Origin: HXMU1420-13 sp034669965
Lineage (GTDB): Bacteria > Bacteroidota > Rhodothermia > Balneolales > Balneolaceae
Reading direction: 5' to 3'
NCBI GenBank assembly: GCA_034669965.1
Contig: JAXMOK010000001.1
Location: 248,001 to 312,000 of the forward strand
Length of the DNA stretch: 64,000 nucleotides
Part shown: positions 36,408 through 45,433 of the stretch, in pieces
How positions within the stretch are numbered: the first letter of the stretch is position 1
How the letters are laid out: each line of letters starts with the position of its first letter
Position numbers and translations under genes: made by a program
Notes under the pieces: model-generated
Told to the model about the DNA's origin: nothing
The model's input: the letters and a program-made list of their open reading frames with translations, nothing else
Databases searched by the model: none

Positions 36408-36758
36408 TCAGTTCTGGTTATTAATAACGCGTTTAATTGCTTTATTAATTAACGAATCGAAAGAGCTTGTTCTGCTAAATACGTAATAAGTGAAGTAAAT
36501 TCCTGATACAATTGCTATACTACCTATTACCGACATCAATGCTGCTAACACAACTGGTTGCACGATGTCTAGCACTGAAAGCGCTACCACGGATGAACCC
36601 AAAATAATCTGAAATAACGCTGACAAAAGATGCAATCCATTTATAGAATGCACTTTATCAAAAAAAACAGAAAAACTACTAAGGTGCCCGGTCGGCATAT
36701 CGACTTTGCTCGTGTTCTCTTGAACTAAGGAATATTTTTCTTTTGGTTCCTCGTACAT
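36408..36758 (-). CDS. Small two-helix membrane protein, unknown function
   Basis: 116-aa protein with a soluble N-terminal part and two hydrophobic segments (about 42-66 and 70-95) separated by a short turn, then a basic tail. It contains no motif I recognise. Base use is as AT-rich as the intergenic DNA around it, but the clear membrane pattern and reasonable start argue that it is a real gene. Confidence 0.5.
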   Translation of the reverse strand: MYEEPKEKYSLVQENTSKVDMPTGHLSSFSVFFDKVHSINGLHLLSALFQIILGSSVVALSVLDIVQPVVLAALMSVIGSIAIVSGIYFTYYVFSRTSSFDSLINKAIKRVINNQN

Positions 36759-36831
36759 GTCCTTTATTATTTTTGCAATACGACCATTAACATTTTAATT
36801 ATACATAAAAGAGATTTTATCTAAAAAAATT

Positions 36832-37578
36832 ATGTCCAAATCCGAGAACTTTTACATTTACGGTCGAAAGCCCGTTGAGGAAATCGCCGAATCCAACAGC
36901 AACTCGGTAAATAAAGTTTTTATCAAGAATTCGATTCCGCCGAACACTTATAAAAATCTCACTGCGATATTAAAAGCAAACTCTATACCGTTTGTTACAG
37001 TTCCTGAAAAAAAATTAGAATCTTTGGTTGGCCGAGTAAATCATCAAGGCTTTGTTGCTCAACGTTCTGAACTTGAATACAGTAATTTTTTTGAATGGAT
37101 CGAAACAATAGATCTTCGACAAAATCCGGCGGTTTTTTTGCTAAACGGTATTGAAGATCCTCACAATTTTGGAGCCATTTTACGAACATCGGCAGCGGCT
37201 GGAATTTCTGCTGTTATTGTGCCATCACACAACCAGGCTCCTTTAAACGCCACTGTTTTTAAAACCTCGGCCGGAACTGCCGGAAGAATCCCGGTAATCC
37301 GCGTTCAGGATTCGAATCAAGCATTTAAAGATTTAAAGCTTGCCGGATTTGAAATTTTTGCGCTTGACGGAAATGCTGATACTAATTTATGGGAAGCTAA
37401 ATTTGAACAACCATGCGCATTTGTAATTGGAAATGAGGGACGCGGTATTGACAAAAGAATTTTAAAAAATTCTGATCAAACTTTGATGTTACCTATGGAA
37501 AACAATGTTGAATCGCTAAATGCTTCAGTAACAGCGGCATTAATTGCCTACGAGTGGAAAAGAAAACACTTAGTATAA
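36832..37578 (+). CDS. rlmB: 23S rRNA (guanosine-2'-O-)-methyltransferase RlmB-type (SpoU family)
   Basis: 248-aa SPOUT-class 2'-O-methyltransferase with an N-terminal substrate-binding domain (YGRKPVEE opening) and the three trefoil-knot motifs: NGIEDPHNFGAILRTS, FVIGNEGRGI and VESLNASVTAAL. This order and length fit RlmB/TrmH-type enzymes that modify rRNA; RlmB is favoured by the N-terminal domain. Its 3' end overlaps the opposing NamZ-type gene by nine bases. Confidence 0.88.
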   Translation: MSKSENFYIYGRKPVEEIAESNSNSVNKVFIKNSIPPNTYKNLTAILKANSIPFVTVPEKKLESLVGRVNHQGFVAQRSELEYSNFFEWIETIDLRQNPAVFLLNGIEDPHNFGAILRTSAAAGISAVIVPSHNQAPLNATVFKTSAGTAGRIPVIRVQDSNQAFKDLKLAGFEIFALDGNADTNLWEAKFEQPCAFVIGNEGRGIDKRILKNSDQTLMLPMENNVESLNASVTAALIAYEWKRKHLV

Positions 37579-38781
37579 CAAGTACTTCTCTCGTTGTTGC
37601 AGATATCGGTCAAAAGTCTCCCCCCAGTTGAAATCATAATATGCAGAATCGATTTTTGCAGTGCCCGCTAACAGGTATAAATGCCTCCGTGCTTTAATTT
37701 GTGGATTCTCTTCTTTTAGAATTTCCAGCAACGACAATCCAAACTCAACCGGTTCCGAAAATTCCGTAGTTGTTTGAATACTAATCCCGTTTAATCGTTC
37801 ATTTTCAAATTTTGGAAAGCGAGATTTTCCTGGGATAGAGACAGGAGTGAATTGTAGAGTATCAATTTTTAGGTGATAGGTTTGAGCCAAGGCGTTCAAT
37901 TTTATTATCGGGATATTCAGATCCAGTCCACCAATTGTTAGAAATGGATCATTCGTGCCACGCCCTTCTGATACATTAATACCTTCAATAAAACATGTTC
38001 CCAGATAAACATGAGCATGCTCGAAAGTTGGTAAATTTGGCGAGGGTGGTATCCAAGGCAAACCGGTATCGGGCCAAAGCATACCTCGGTTCCAGCCTTC
38101 CATTTTAATCACTTTAACCCGAGCATCTTCAACATTACTGTACCACCCTTCTCCAATTCCCATCAATGCTAACTCGCCCAAGGTTAAGCCATGGGCAACT
38201 GGAATCGGGTGAGAACCTACCATCGAAGCAAACTCATCCTCAATCACCCAACCCGACACATATTCACCCCCGACGGGATTTGGGCGATCCAGAATCCAAA
38301 CTTCTTTACCATGAACTGCCGCTGCTTCGATCACATTTTTCATGGTTGTGTTGTAGGTATAAAATCTTGCCCCTACATCCTGCATATCAAATATCAGAAT
38401 ATCGATGTTTTCTAACATCGCACCGGTTGGAATTTTGGTTTCACCGTACAGCGAATAAACCGGCAATCCGTACTCCACATCCACTCCATCTCTGATAAGC
38501 TCACCATCCGAAAAGTCGCCCCTGAAACCATGCTCTGGTGCATATAATGCGGTAACATTTACCCCTCTACTCATTAGCGTATCTAAAACATGAACGCCTT
38601 TAATTCGAGCAGTAGGGTTCATTACCAACCCAATTTTTTTGTTCGACATCTCATCGAGATGGTTTTCGATGAGAACCTGCGCTCCGGTTTTAACCACTTT
38701 AACTTCATTGCTAGAATCTGCTCCAGAGCAAGACCAAACAAAGAGGGTAATTATTATCAGAAAAGCTTGTTTTAAAATCAT
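37570..38781 (-). CDS. namZ: NamZ-type exo-beta-N-acetylmuramidase (DUF1343)
   Basis: About 403 aa. I choose the ATG at 38781; a TTG two codons upstream falls inside the neighbouring terminator. Signal sequence with a lipobox-like VWSCSG, then the DUF1343 core with YAPEHGFRGDFSDGE, YGLPVYSLYGETKIPT, FDMQDVGARFYTY and DRPNPVGG. Characterised members (NamZ, GH171) release N-acetylmuramic acid from peptidoglycan fragments, so a cell-wall recycling or scavenging role at the envelope is likely. Confidence 0.88.
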   Translation of the reverse strand: MILKQAFLIIITLFVWSCSGADSSNEVKVVKTGAQVLIENHLDEMSNKKIGLVMNPTARIKGVHVLDTLMSRGVNVTALYAPEHGFRGDFSDGELIRDGVDVEYGLPVYSLYGETKIPTGAMLENIDILIFDMQDVGARFYTYNTTMKNVIEAAAVHGKEVWILDRPNPVGGEYVSGWVIEDEFASMVGSHPIPVAHGLTLGELALMGIGEGWYSNVEDARVKVIKMEGWNRGMLWPDTGLPWIPPSPNLPTFEHAHVYLGTCFIEGINVSEGRGTNDPFLTIGGLDLNIPIIKLNALAQTYHLKIDTLQFTPVSIPGKSRFPKFENERLNGISIQTTTEFSEPVEFGLSLLEILKEENPQIKARRHLYLLAGTAKIDSAYYDFNWGETFDRYLQQREKYLLY

Positions 38782-38784
38782 GCT

Positions 38785-38820
38785 CAAAAAAAAGCCTTAC
38801 ACTGCTATAGTGCAAGGCTT
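38785..38820 (-). terminator. Terminator of ndk
   Basis: AAGCCTT-G-CACT stem with its partner and a T8 run on the minus strand, starting 21 bases after the ndk stop codon and running up to the NamZ-type start. Confidence 0.85.
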
Positions 38821-38841
38821 ATACATTGTTTTGCAAAGCAA

Positions 38842-39273
38842 TTAGCTATTGTTTGCTACCACATCCGACTCAGCAAAAAAGTAAGCTGCTTCAATTTTTC
38901 CATTCTCTACAGAATCTGAACCATGAATGATATTCTCACCCACCGAATCGGCGAAATCAGCACGAATAGTGCCCGGCTCTGCATCAGCAGGGTTAGTAGC
39001 ACCTATCAGAGTTCTGAAATCAGCAATTGCATTATCCTTTTCAAGAATCATAGGAACACAAGCTCCACTGCTCATAAATTCAACCAATTCACCAAAAAAT
39101 GGACGTTCTTTATGCACTGCGTAGAATCCGCCGGCTGTTTCTGAGGTAAGACGAGTTAATTTCATGGCCAGGATTTTAAAGCCCGCATCCTGAATGCGTT
39201 TAGTTACTTCTCCGATCAACCCTTTGCGAACACAATCAGGTTTTAGAATAGTTAATGTTCTTTCTATTGCCAT
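38842..39273 (-). CDS. ndk: Nucleoside diphosphate kinase
   Basis: 143-aa enzyme exchanging gamma-phosphate between NTPs and NDPs. ERTLTILKPDCVRKG at the N-terminus and the catalytic-histidine motif ENIIHGSDSVE are diagnostic. Length is standard. It has its own terminator and seems to be a single-gene unit. Confidence 0.97.
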   Translation of the reverse strand: MAIERTLTILKPDCVRKGLIGEVTKRIQDAGFKILAMKLTRLTSETAGGFYAVHKERPFFGELVEFMSSGACVPMILEKDNAIADFRTLIGATNPADAEPGTIRADFADSVGENIIHGSDSVENGKIEAAYFFAESDVVANNS

Positions 39274-39372
39274 TGTTTACTTATATTAGATTTTTGTAAC
39301 ACTTAAATGAAGAGTCTCTCTTCAAAACAGCGGCAAAGATAAGGGTTAAGTTATAAAGTAGTGTAACCTATT

Positions 39373-41223
39373 TTGAAAAACGAAGGACAACAAAAACTAT
39401 TCAACTGGTCGATTCAGCTTAAGGCAACTCCTGAGCAATTATGGCCATTTGTATCTGATACCAATCAAATATTTAGGTTGATGGGTGCACCTTCTGTAAA
39501 ACGAACACAACTCACCCGGTCAGCTCCGAAGGGGTTTATCGAAGTCACCAATTCTCGATTAAGCTCATACTCTCTTTGGGAACAAGAACCCTATTTTTGG
39601 GAAAAGCCCTATCGTTTCGGAACTACCAGATATTACAAAGTTGGATTGATGAAACAACTCCGTTATCAGGTTGAATTGAAGCCTAATGCTGAGGGTACTT
39701 TACTAAATACCAGAATTTGGATTGAGCCTTCTAAAAAACATTTATTCTTTCTTGCCAACTTATACATAGAAAAGTTTTTTAAGCATCGGTATTTCAGAAT
39801 TCTGAAAGAATACGATAAATGCGCTACTCAACAGCTACTTCGCTACGAAATTAACAACCAAAAGCCCTTGGTTAGAGGTGCTGAATCGCGTATTAATCGA
39901 ATCAAAAAAACTCTGATTGAAGAAACCAAGCGTAAGCGTATCATCAATCATTTGCTCAATTATATATCAAAAGCCGACGACGAAGATCTTATCCGAATTC
40001 ACCCTTTTTCACTGGCTGAATATTGGGGTGAGAAGAAATACTCGGTATTAAATGTGTTCCTGCATGCATCAAAACTAAATTTACTGGATTTTAACTGGGA
40101 TGTATGTTGCCCAAATTGCAAAGCACCTAAGTACACGGTAAGGAAACTAAAAGAAATACGTACTTCACACTTTTGCGAAGAGTGCGATCTGGATTTTGAA
40201 CTGGATTTTAACACCAACACGCACATGGTGTTTACCCCTCACCCGCTCATTCGCAAAATCTCACATCGTCAATATTCGTTTGGTGATCCGAATTCTACCC
40301 CGCACAAACTCTCGCAGCATTTTCTCAATATTGGAGAGGAAAAATATGTTGATGTGAAGCTAGAAGAGGGCACTTATCTTTTTAAGAGTAATAACCATAA
40401 AGGGCATTTGGTGCTTCATGCTCGTGAAGATGGAATCGACACCTTTGCTCTTGTTATCACCGATGATGATTTTAACGGACAAGAAGTGGAAGTATCTACA
40501 TCGCCTAATATCACCTTAGTGAATAATTCGTCGCGCAAACAAGTTGCTTTCATCGAAAAGAAAGACTGGAAACAAGAAGCAACTTATGCCAGCGAAGTAG
40601 GCTCTGCTCATGATTTTCGTTCTCTTTTCCCCCGCGAAACGCTAAAGGAAGGCACCAATGCGAAAGCCAGTGAAGTAACCATGTTGTTTACCGATTTGAT
40701 GAACTCAACCGAGCTTTATCGCAACGAAGGCGACGAATTCGCTATCGGACGAGTGATGAGCCATTTCAAAATTATTCAGCAAATTATTGCTGAAGAACGT
40801 GGCGGTATAGTTAAAACTATTGGTGATTCGGTGATGGCCGTTTTTCGCGAACCTGTTTCTGCCTTGAAAGCTGTAGAGCGAATCCAGCAAATATTTACAG
40901 GGTCAACCGGTCTTGGCGATTCATTTAAAATTAAAGCCGGCGTACACTATGGCGATTGTACTACCGTAAACCTTAATGACAGGACTGATTATTTCGGTAC
41001 TACCGTTAATATCGCAGCGCGACTTGTAGATATCGCAAAAGAGAAAGAAATCATTATTTCGGAAGCAGTTTTCGATCACCCCGATGTACAATTATATCTG
41101 AATAAGAAAAAAGATCATCTCTTTGTAAAAGAGAATCAGATAGAACTAAAAGGCTTTAAAGACGAAGAGTTCAAGATCAAACAAATCCGTCTCGAACGCC
41201 CAACACTTCGGTTAGTAGTATAA
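39373..41223 (+). CDS. Class III adenylate/guanylate cyclase with START-like and zinc-ribbon domains (DUF5939)
   Basis: 616-aa cytosolic protein. Residues about 8-150 look like an SRPBCC/START-like lipid-binding domain (NWSIQLKATPEQLWPFVSD), followed by a DUF5939-type middle that includes a zinc ribbon (Cys246-Cys249 and Cys268-Cys271), and a C-terminal class III cyclase domain. Metal-binding Asp441 and Asp485, substrate-contact Lys481 and the VNIAARL transition-state Asn/Arg are present, so it should be active; adenine preference is suggested by the Lys. Start codon is a TTG (no ATG before the START domain). It is followed by mgsA and a DUF255 gene on the same strand with little spacing. Confidence 0.85.
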   Translation: MKNEGQQKLFNWSIQLKATPEQLWPFVSDTNQIFRLMGAPSVKRTQLTRSAPKGFIEVTNSRLSSYSLWEQEPYFWEKPYRFGTTRYYKVGLMKQLRYQVELKPNAEGTLLNTRIWIEPSKKHLFFLANLYIEKFFKHRYFRILKEYDKCATQQLLRYEINNQKPLVRGAESRINRIKKTLIEETKRKRIINHLLNYISKADDEDLIRIHPFSLAEYWGEKKYSVLNVFLHASKLNLLDFNWDVCCPNCKAPKYTVRKLKEIRTSHFCEECDLDFELDFNTNTHMVFTPHPLIRKISHRQYSFGDPNSTPHKLSQHFLNIGEEKYVDVKLEEGTYLFKSNNHKGHLVLHAREDGIDTFALVITDDDFNGQEVEVSTSPNITLVNNSSRKQVAFIEKKDWKQEATYASEVGSAHDFRSLFPRETLKEGTNAKASEVTMLFTDLMNSTELYRNEGDEFAIGRVMSHFKIIQQIIAEERGGIVKTIGDSVMAVFREPVSALKAVERIQQIFTGSTGLGDSFKIKAGVHYGDCTTVNLNDRTDYFGTTVNIAARLVDIAKEKEIIISEAVFDHPDVQLYLNKKKDHLFVKENQIELKGFKDEEFKIKQIRLERPTLRLVV

Positions 41224-41285
41224 CAGCAAGTTAATAACGCTTTTCCTTTCTGCTGTGTACCTTTGGGCTCACCAACTCATTTACC

Positions 41286-41771
41286 ATGCCTGTAAAAAAA
41301 CAACATCCCTCTATCGCAGATTCGATATTTGCGATGCGTCCAAAAAAGAATATCGCCTTAATTGCTCACGACCATCGTAAGTTGGACTTATTAGATTGGG
41401 CCGAATACAACAAAGAGAAACTATCGGGGCATAATTTATTTGGCACCGGCACTACCGGATCGTTAGCTGCCGAGCGCTTAAGCCAGCCTGTTTTCACTTT
41501 TAAGAGTGGTCCGCTTGGTGGCGATCTTCAAATCGGAAGTGCTATAATCGACAACGAAATTGATATTATGATTTTCTTTTGGGATCCGCTGCAAGCTCAG
41601 CCCCATGATGTTGATGTTAAAGCCCTGCTCCGAATCAGTGTAGTGTATAACATTCCCATTGCTTGCAATCGAAGTTCTGCAGATTTTTTAATTAGTTCAC
41701 CGTTGATGGAAACACCGTATGAACGATTTATTGTAGATTATAGCCGACGTTTTAAAAAAGAAATAGAATAA
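41286..41771 (+). CDS. mgsA: Methylglyoxal synthase
   Basis: 161-aa enzyme that turns dihydroxyacetone phosphate into methylglyoxal and phosphate. The IALIAHDHRKLDL opening, GTGTTG phosphate loop, SGPLGGDLQIG, FFWDPLQAQPHDVDVKALLR and the NIPIACNRSSADFL end are those of MgsA, including the catalytic His/Asp positions. It lies 62 bases after the cyclase gene and three bases before the DUF255 gene. Confidence 0.96.
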   Translation: MPVKKQHPSIADSIFAMRPKKNIALIAHDHRKLDLLDWAEYNKEKLSGHNLFGTGTTGSLAAERLSQPVFTFKSGPLGGDLQIGSAIIDNEIDIMIFFWDPLQAQPHDVDVKALLRISVVYNIPIACNRSSADFLISSPLMETPYERFIVDYSRRFKKEIE

Positions 41772-41773
41772 CT

Positions 41774-43816
41774 GTGCCCAACCGATTAGCCAACTCCAAA
41801 AGTCCTTATTTACTTCAACACAAAGACAATCCCGTTGATTGGTACCCGTGGTGCGATGAGGCTTTTGAAACCGCCAAAGCAGAAAATAAGCCTATATTTC
41901 TTTCGATAGGTTACGCAACCTGCCATTGGTGCCATGTAATGGAGCATGAGAGTTTCGAAGACGAAGTCATTGCCCAAATGTTGAATGAAGCCTTCATCAA
42001 TATAAAAGTGGATCGCGAAGAACGCCCCGACATTGATGCTACCTATATGACTGTTTGCCAACTGATTAACGGGCACGGCGGCTGGCCGCTATCCATTGTG
42101 ATGAACGCTAATAAAGAGCCATTTTTTGCTGCAACGTACATCCCAAAAGAAGCACGTTTTGGCAGAATTGGGATGCGACAGTTAATCCCCGGAATTACCG
42201 GAATGTGGAACAACGAACCGGAACGCATCCAAAAAGCGATCACTCAAATTCGGAAAGGGTTTGGACAAACACAGGAATTTAAACCAGGGCATTTTCCCGG
42301 AACCGAAGCCATCGATTACGCCGCCGAACAACTTGCACAGAGTTATGATGATAAACACGGCGGATTCGGTGCTTCTCCCAAGTTTCCATCACCGCACAAT
42401 CTGATGTTTTTGTTGAGACAGTATCATCACACCGGAGACTCTCGGTTTTTAAAAATGGTTAGCTCAACCTTAACAGCTATGCGGTTGGGTGGTTTATGGG
42501 ATCATATAGGATTTGGCTTTCATCGCTACAGCACCGATGCCGAATGGTTGCTCCCGCATTTCGAGAAGATGTTGTACGATCAAGCACTATTGATGATGGC
42601 TTATACCGAAGCATGGCAGCTCACCAAAAAGCCGCTGTTTAAACAGACGGTAGATGAAATTGCTACTTATGTTCTTCGTGAGCTTACCGATGCAGAGGGC
42701 GGATTATATTCGGCCGAAGACGCTGACAGCGAGGGCGAAGAAGGAAAATTTTATGTTTGGCGTGCCGATGAATTAAAAGAGGCTCTTTTAAATGAATATG
42801 ATTTCGTTGGCAAGAATTTTAACATTTTGGATGAAGGTAATTTCGAAGACGAAGCCACTAAGCAAAAAATAGGAGCGAATATTCTACACCTTTCCGAAAT
42901 CTTGGGTAGCGAAGATCAAAAGAGATGGGATCAGTTGCGAGCAAGATTATTTAGAGAAAGACAAAAACGAATCCGACCGTTGAGGGATGATAAAATCCTA
43001 ACTGACTGGAATGCCATGATGATCGCAGCTTTTGCCAAAGCTGGAGCTGTTTTTCAAAATCAGGAATATTTGCAAGCGGCTGAAAGATCTTGGAATTTCA
43101 TCCAACAACACTTACGCGAAAAAGGCCGGCTAATGCATCGATACCGCTATGATGAAGCCGACATTAACGCATTCGCTGATGATTATCTATTCTTATCATG
43201 GGCAGGTTTAGAACTTTATAATGGCACTTTTAATCTTGAATATCTAAAGCAATCGATCGCTTTTATGGATGAAGCCATTCATCATTGTTGGGACCATGAT
43301 GAAGGTGGTTTATACCTAACAAAACTCACTGAAGATCAAGCACTTGGGCTCCAAAAACAGATTTATGATGGAGCCATTCCATCCTCAAACTCCTTAGGTT
43401 TATACTTATTACTACAACTTGGTAAAATTAACGAAAACCAAGATTGGTTAAACAAAGCGGATCAACTAGGAAAGTTGTTTTCCGCAGAATTGATTCGCTC
43501 AGGTTCTAGTATCACCATGGGTATGATGGCACTTCAACTTTTGAATCATAATCCCGGTGAAATTGTGGTGGCTGCCGGAAGTGATGACAACACTGAGCTC
43601 CGTAACTATCTTAAAACGGAGTTTCTGCCATCGATGATCACACTTTGGAAATCATCGGATTTAGAACTAGAGGAACTCGCCCCTTTTACCAAGTTGCAAA
43701 CTTCAAAAGGCGAGGCGACAAGAATTTACGTTTGTGAGAACTATAGTTGTAAAGCTCCGGTTAGCAATCTTGATGAATTAATCGCATTATTAATAAGGCG
43801 GAAGCAATCCAATTAA
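41774..43816 (+). CDS. DUF255 thioredoxin-like / six-hairpin protein (YyaL, SSP411 type)
   Basis: 680-aa protein. The N-terminal DUF255 thioredoxin-like domain opens NRLANSKSPYLLQH and holds the conserved CHWCHVMEHESFE motif; the remainder is an (alpha/alpha)6-barrel-like region related to AGE/cellobiose epimerase folds (FGASPKFPSPHNLMF, GLWDHIGFGFHRYS, PHFEKMLYDQ). Members are widespread and uncharacterised. It begins with GTG two bases after the mgsA stop codon. The last three codons overlap the -35-like part of the promoter of the next gene. Confidence 0.9.
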   Translation: MPNRLANSKSPYLLQHKDNPVDWYPWCDEAFETAKAENKPIFLSIGYATCHWCHVMEHESFEDEVIAQMLNEAFINIKVDREERPDIDATYMTVCQLINGHGGWPLSIVMNANKEPFFAATYIPKEARFGRIGMRQLIPGITGMWNNEPERIQKAITQIRKGFGQTQEFKPGHFPGTEAIDYAAEQLAQSYDDKHGGFGASPKFPSPHNLMFLLRQYHHTGDSRFLKMVSSTLTAMRLGGLWDHIGFGFHRYSTDAEWLLPHFEKMLYDQALLMMAYTEAWQLTKKPLFKQTVDEIATYVLRELTDAEGGLYSAEDADSEGEEGKFYVWRADELKEALLNEYDFVGKNFNILDEGNFEDEATKQKIGANILHLSEILGSEDQKRWDQLRARLFRERQKRIRPLRDDKILTDWNAMMIAAFAKAGAVFQNQEYLQAAERSWNFIQQHLREKGRLMHRYRYDEADINAFADDYLFLSWAGLELYNGTFNLEYLKQSIAFMDEAIHHCWDHDEGGLYLTKLTEDQALGLQKQIYDGAIPSSNSLGLYLLLQLGKINENQDWLNKADQLGKLFSAELIRSGSSITMGMMALQLLNHNPGEIVVAAGSDDNTELRNYLKTEFLPSMITLWKSSDLELEELAPFTKLQTSKGEATRIYVCENYSCKAPVSNLDELIALLIRRKQSN

Positions 43817-43835
43817 TCGGAACTTGCGTACTCAC
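43805..43835 (+). promoter_or_regulatory. Candidate ECF promoter of the sigma factor gene
   Basis: CAATCCAAT (43805-43813), 11 bases, then TGCGTACTCAC (43825-43835). The same two elements with the same 11-base gap occur before the CHRD gene at 45355-45385. The CCAATC-like upstream element and CGTA-type downstream element fit the SigK-like ECF pattern. The upstream element overlaps the last codons of the preceding gene; transcription would start just before the sigma ATG. Confidence 0.55.
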
Positions 43836-43851
43836 TAGCAAATAGCCATAT

Positions 43852-44466
43852 ATGCTCTATTTTTTTATTTCATTGGCCGGACAGTATCTGGTCAAAAAAG
43901 ACAAACGAGATCGCGCGCTTTTACGCCGCATTGTTGCTAAAGAACCTCAGGCATTGGGAGAATTATATGATCATTACAACAAATTGTTGTTTGGTCTAAT
44001 CCTTTCCATCCTAAAAAAGAGAACCGAAGCCGAAGATTTACTTCAGGAAGTGTTCACTTTAATATGGGAAAAAGCCTATCAGTTTGATGCTCAATCTGGC
44101 AGCGGATATACATGGATTTGTACTATCGCTCGCAATAAAGCCATCGATCGTTTGCGATCGAAAGTTTACAAGGAACAGAAAAAACAAAGTTCGAGCCTGG
44201 ATGATGATGACGTACACATTACACTGTACTCGACCGAGCGAAATCCACTCGAAGATACCATATTAAATGAACGTGCAGCTAAAGTAACACAAGCCATGAA
44301 TCAATTATCCGACAAACAAAGACAGGTTATTCAAGTAGCCTATTTCGAAGGCAAAAGCCAGTCGGAGATATCAGAAGAGTTTGATGTTCCATTGGGCACG
44401 ATCAAGACAAGAATGAGAGATGCAATGATTAAATTACGAACACTTTTGGCAGACGAGGCAGAATAA
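43852..44466 (+). CDS. ECF RNA polymerase sigma factor (SigK-like)
   Basis: 204-aa sigma-70-family ECF factor. Region 2 contains LYDHYNKLLFGLI, EDLLQEVFTLIWEKA and GYTWICTIARNKAIDRLR; region 4 contains QLSDKQRQVIQVAYFEGKSQSEISEEF and GTIKTRMRDAMIKLR. Pairing with an RskA-like anti-sigma gene, whose ATG overlaps its stop region by one base, and region 2 details suggest the SigK-type group. The N-terminal 16 residues are unusually hydrophobic, so the true start might be slightly further in. A promoter-like motif shared with the CHRD gene precedes it. Confidence 0.9.
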   Translation: MLYFFISLAGQYLVKKDKRDRALLRRIVAKEPQALGELYDHYNKLLFGLILSILKKRTEAEDLLQEVFTLIWEKAYQFDAQSGSGYTWICTIARNKAIDRLRSKVYKEQKKQSSSLDDDDVHITLYSTERNPLEDTILNERAAKVTQAMNQLSDKQRQVIQVAYFEGKSQSEISEEFDVPLGTIKTRMRDAMIKLRTLLADEAE

Positions 44467-45260
44467 TGAGCGAGGCAGAAAACAGATTTGAAGAATACTG
44501 TGCAGCATCGGTTTTAGGGGCGTTATCAGTACAAGAAGAGCAAGAATTTGCGATAATGCTCGAAAACGCAACCGAGACTCAGATATTATTTCACAACGAA
44601 ATGAAAGAGATAGCTGCAGAATTAGCGCTTGGGGTTAGCCCGGAAGCGCCAAGCAGAAGCGTACGCGACGAACTAATGGCAATGGCTTGGGCATCGGTAG
44701 AACGCAAACAGCAACCAACGATATTTAGCATTCCGGTTTCGCGGTTTAGCATCGCTGCTTCTTTCGTATTACTGGTAACATCACTTGGGTTGTTTTTCTA
44801 CAGCCAAGGCTTAACCGACGATTTAGAATCCAAAGACGCACTAATAAGTGAACAAACTTCACGTATTGAGTTATTAGAAACAGAAGTAGAACGGAAAGAA
44901 GCTTTACTCACCATTTTGGAAGCTCGCGATGTTGATCTTATCTTGATGGATGGCCTGGATGTAAATCCTGAAGGATATGGTAAAGTAGTTTGGGATAAGA
45001 GCAATGGGCGTGCGTTGCTCCAGGTCGCAAACTTGCCCGAAATTCCAACCACTCGCGATTACCAGCTTTGGTTTATTTTAGATAATCAACCGATAAGTGC
45101 CGGCGTATTTGCGGTTCGAGATTCAGAAAGGGATGATTTCTTTACCATCGAAAATCTTGCTAACGATGCAAATCAAGGTGCCTTTGCCGTATCACTGGAA
45201 CCTAGTGGTGGTTCGCAACAACCTACCGGCGACATATTTATGTTGGGCGCCATGAACTAA
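44466..45260 (+). CDS. Anti-sigma factor, RskA-like
   Basis: 264-aa membrane anti-sigma factor. An N-terminal cytosolic anti-sigma domain (CAASVLGALSVQEEQEF, with no zinc motif visible) is followed by one membrane helix (about 96-118), a heptad-rich linker (ALISEQTSRIELLETEVERK-like) and a C-terminal RskA domain (DYQLWFILDNQPISAGVF). It starts immediately at the sigma stop codon, so the two are co-translated. The extracytoplasmic domain should sense the signal and release the sigma factor. Confidence 0.88.
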   Translation: MSEAENRFEEYCAASVLGALSVQEEQEFAIMLENATETQILFHNEMKEIAAELALGVSPEAPSRSVRDELMAMAWASVERKQQPTIFSIPVSRFSIAASFVLLVTSLGLFFYSQGLTDDLESKDALISEQTSRIELLETEVERKEALLTILEARDVDLILMDGLDVNPEGYGKVVWDKSNGRALLQVANLPEIPTTRDYQLWFILDNQPISAGVFAVRDSERDDFFTIENLANDANQGAFAVSLEPSGGSQQPTGDIFMLGAMN

Positions 45261-45303
45261 TAGACCCTGGTACATATTTTTACTTCATAAGTATCTGATA
45301 TTT

Positions 45304-45338
45304 GGCATTTATCGAACGATAAGTGCCTTTTTCTTTTT
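45304..45338 (+). terminator. Terminator after the anti-sigma gene
   Basis: GGCATTTATCG-AA-CGATAAGTGCC stem (one G:T-compatible mismatch) followed by a T-rich tract. It separates the sigma/anti-sigma operon from the CHRD gene, which therefore needs its own promoter. Confidence 0.8.
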
Positions 45339-45354
45339 ATAGAAGATGCAAGAC

Positions 45355-45385
45355 CAATCCAATCGTCAAGAGTCTGCGTATTCAT
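45355..45385 (+). promoter_or_regulatory. Candidate ECF promoter of the CHRD gene
   Basis: CAATCCAAT at 45355-45363 and TGCGTATTCAT at 45375-45385, separated by 11 bases exactly as before the sigma gene. It lies between the anti-sigma terminator and the CHRD start codon, with a leader of about 45 bases. Confidence 0.6.
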
Positions 45386-45433
45386 ACACAGATCTACCCA
45401 ATTGGGTTCTTAATAAAAAACAAATAAACACTT

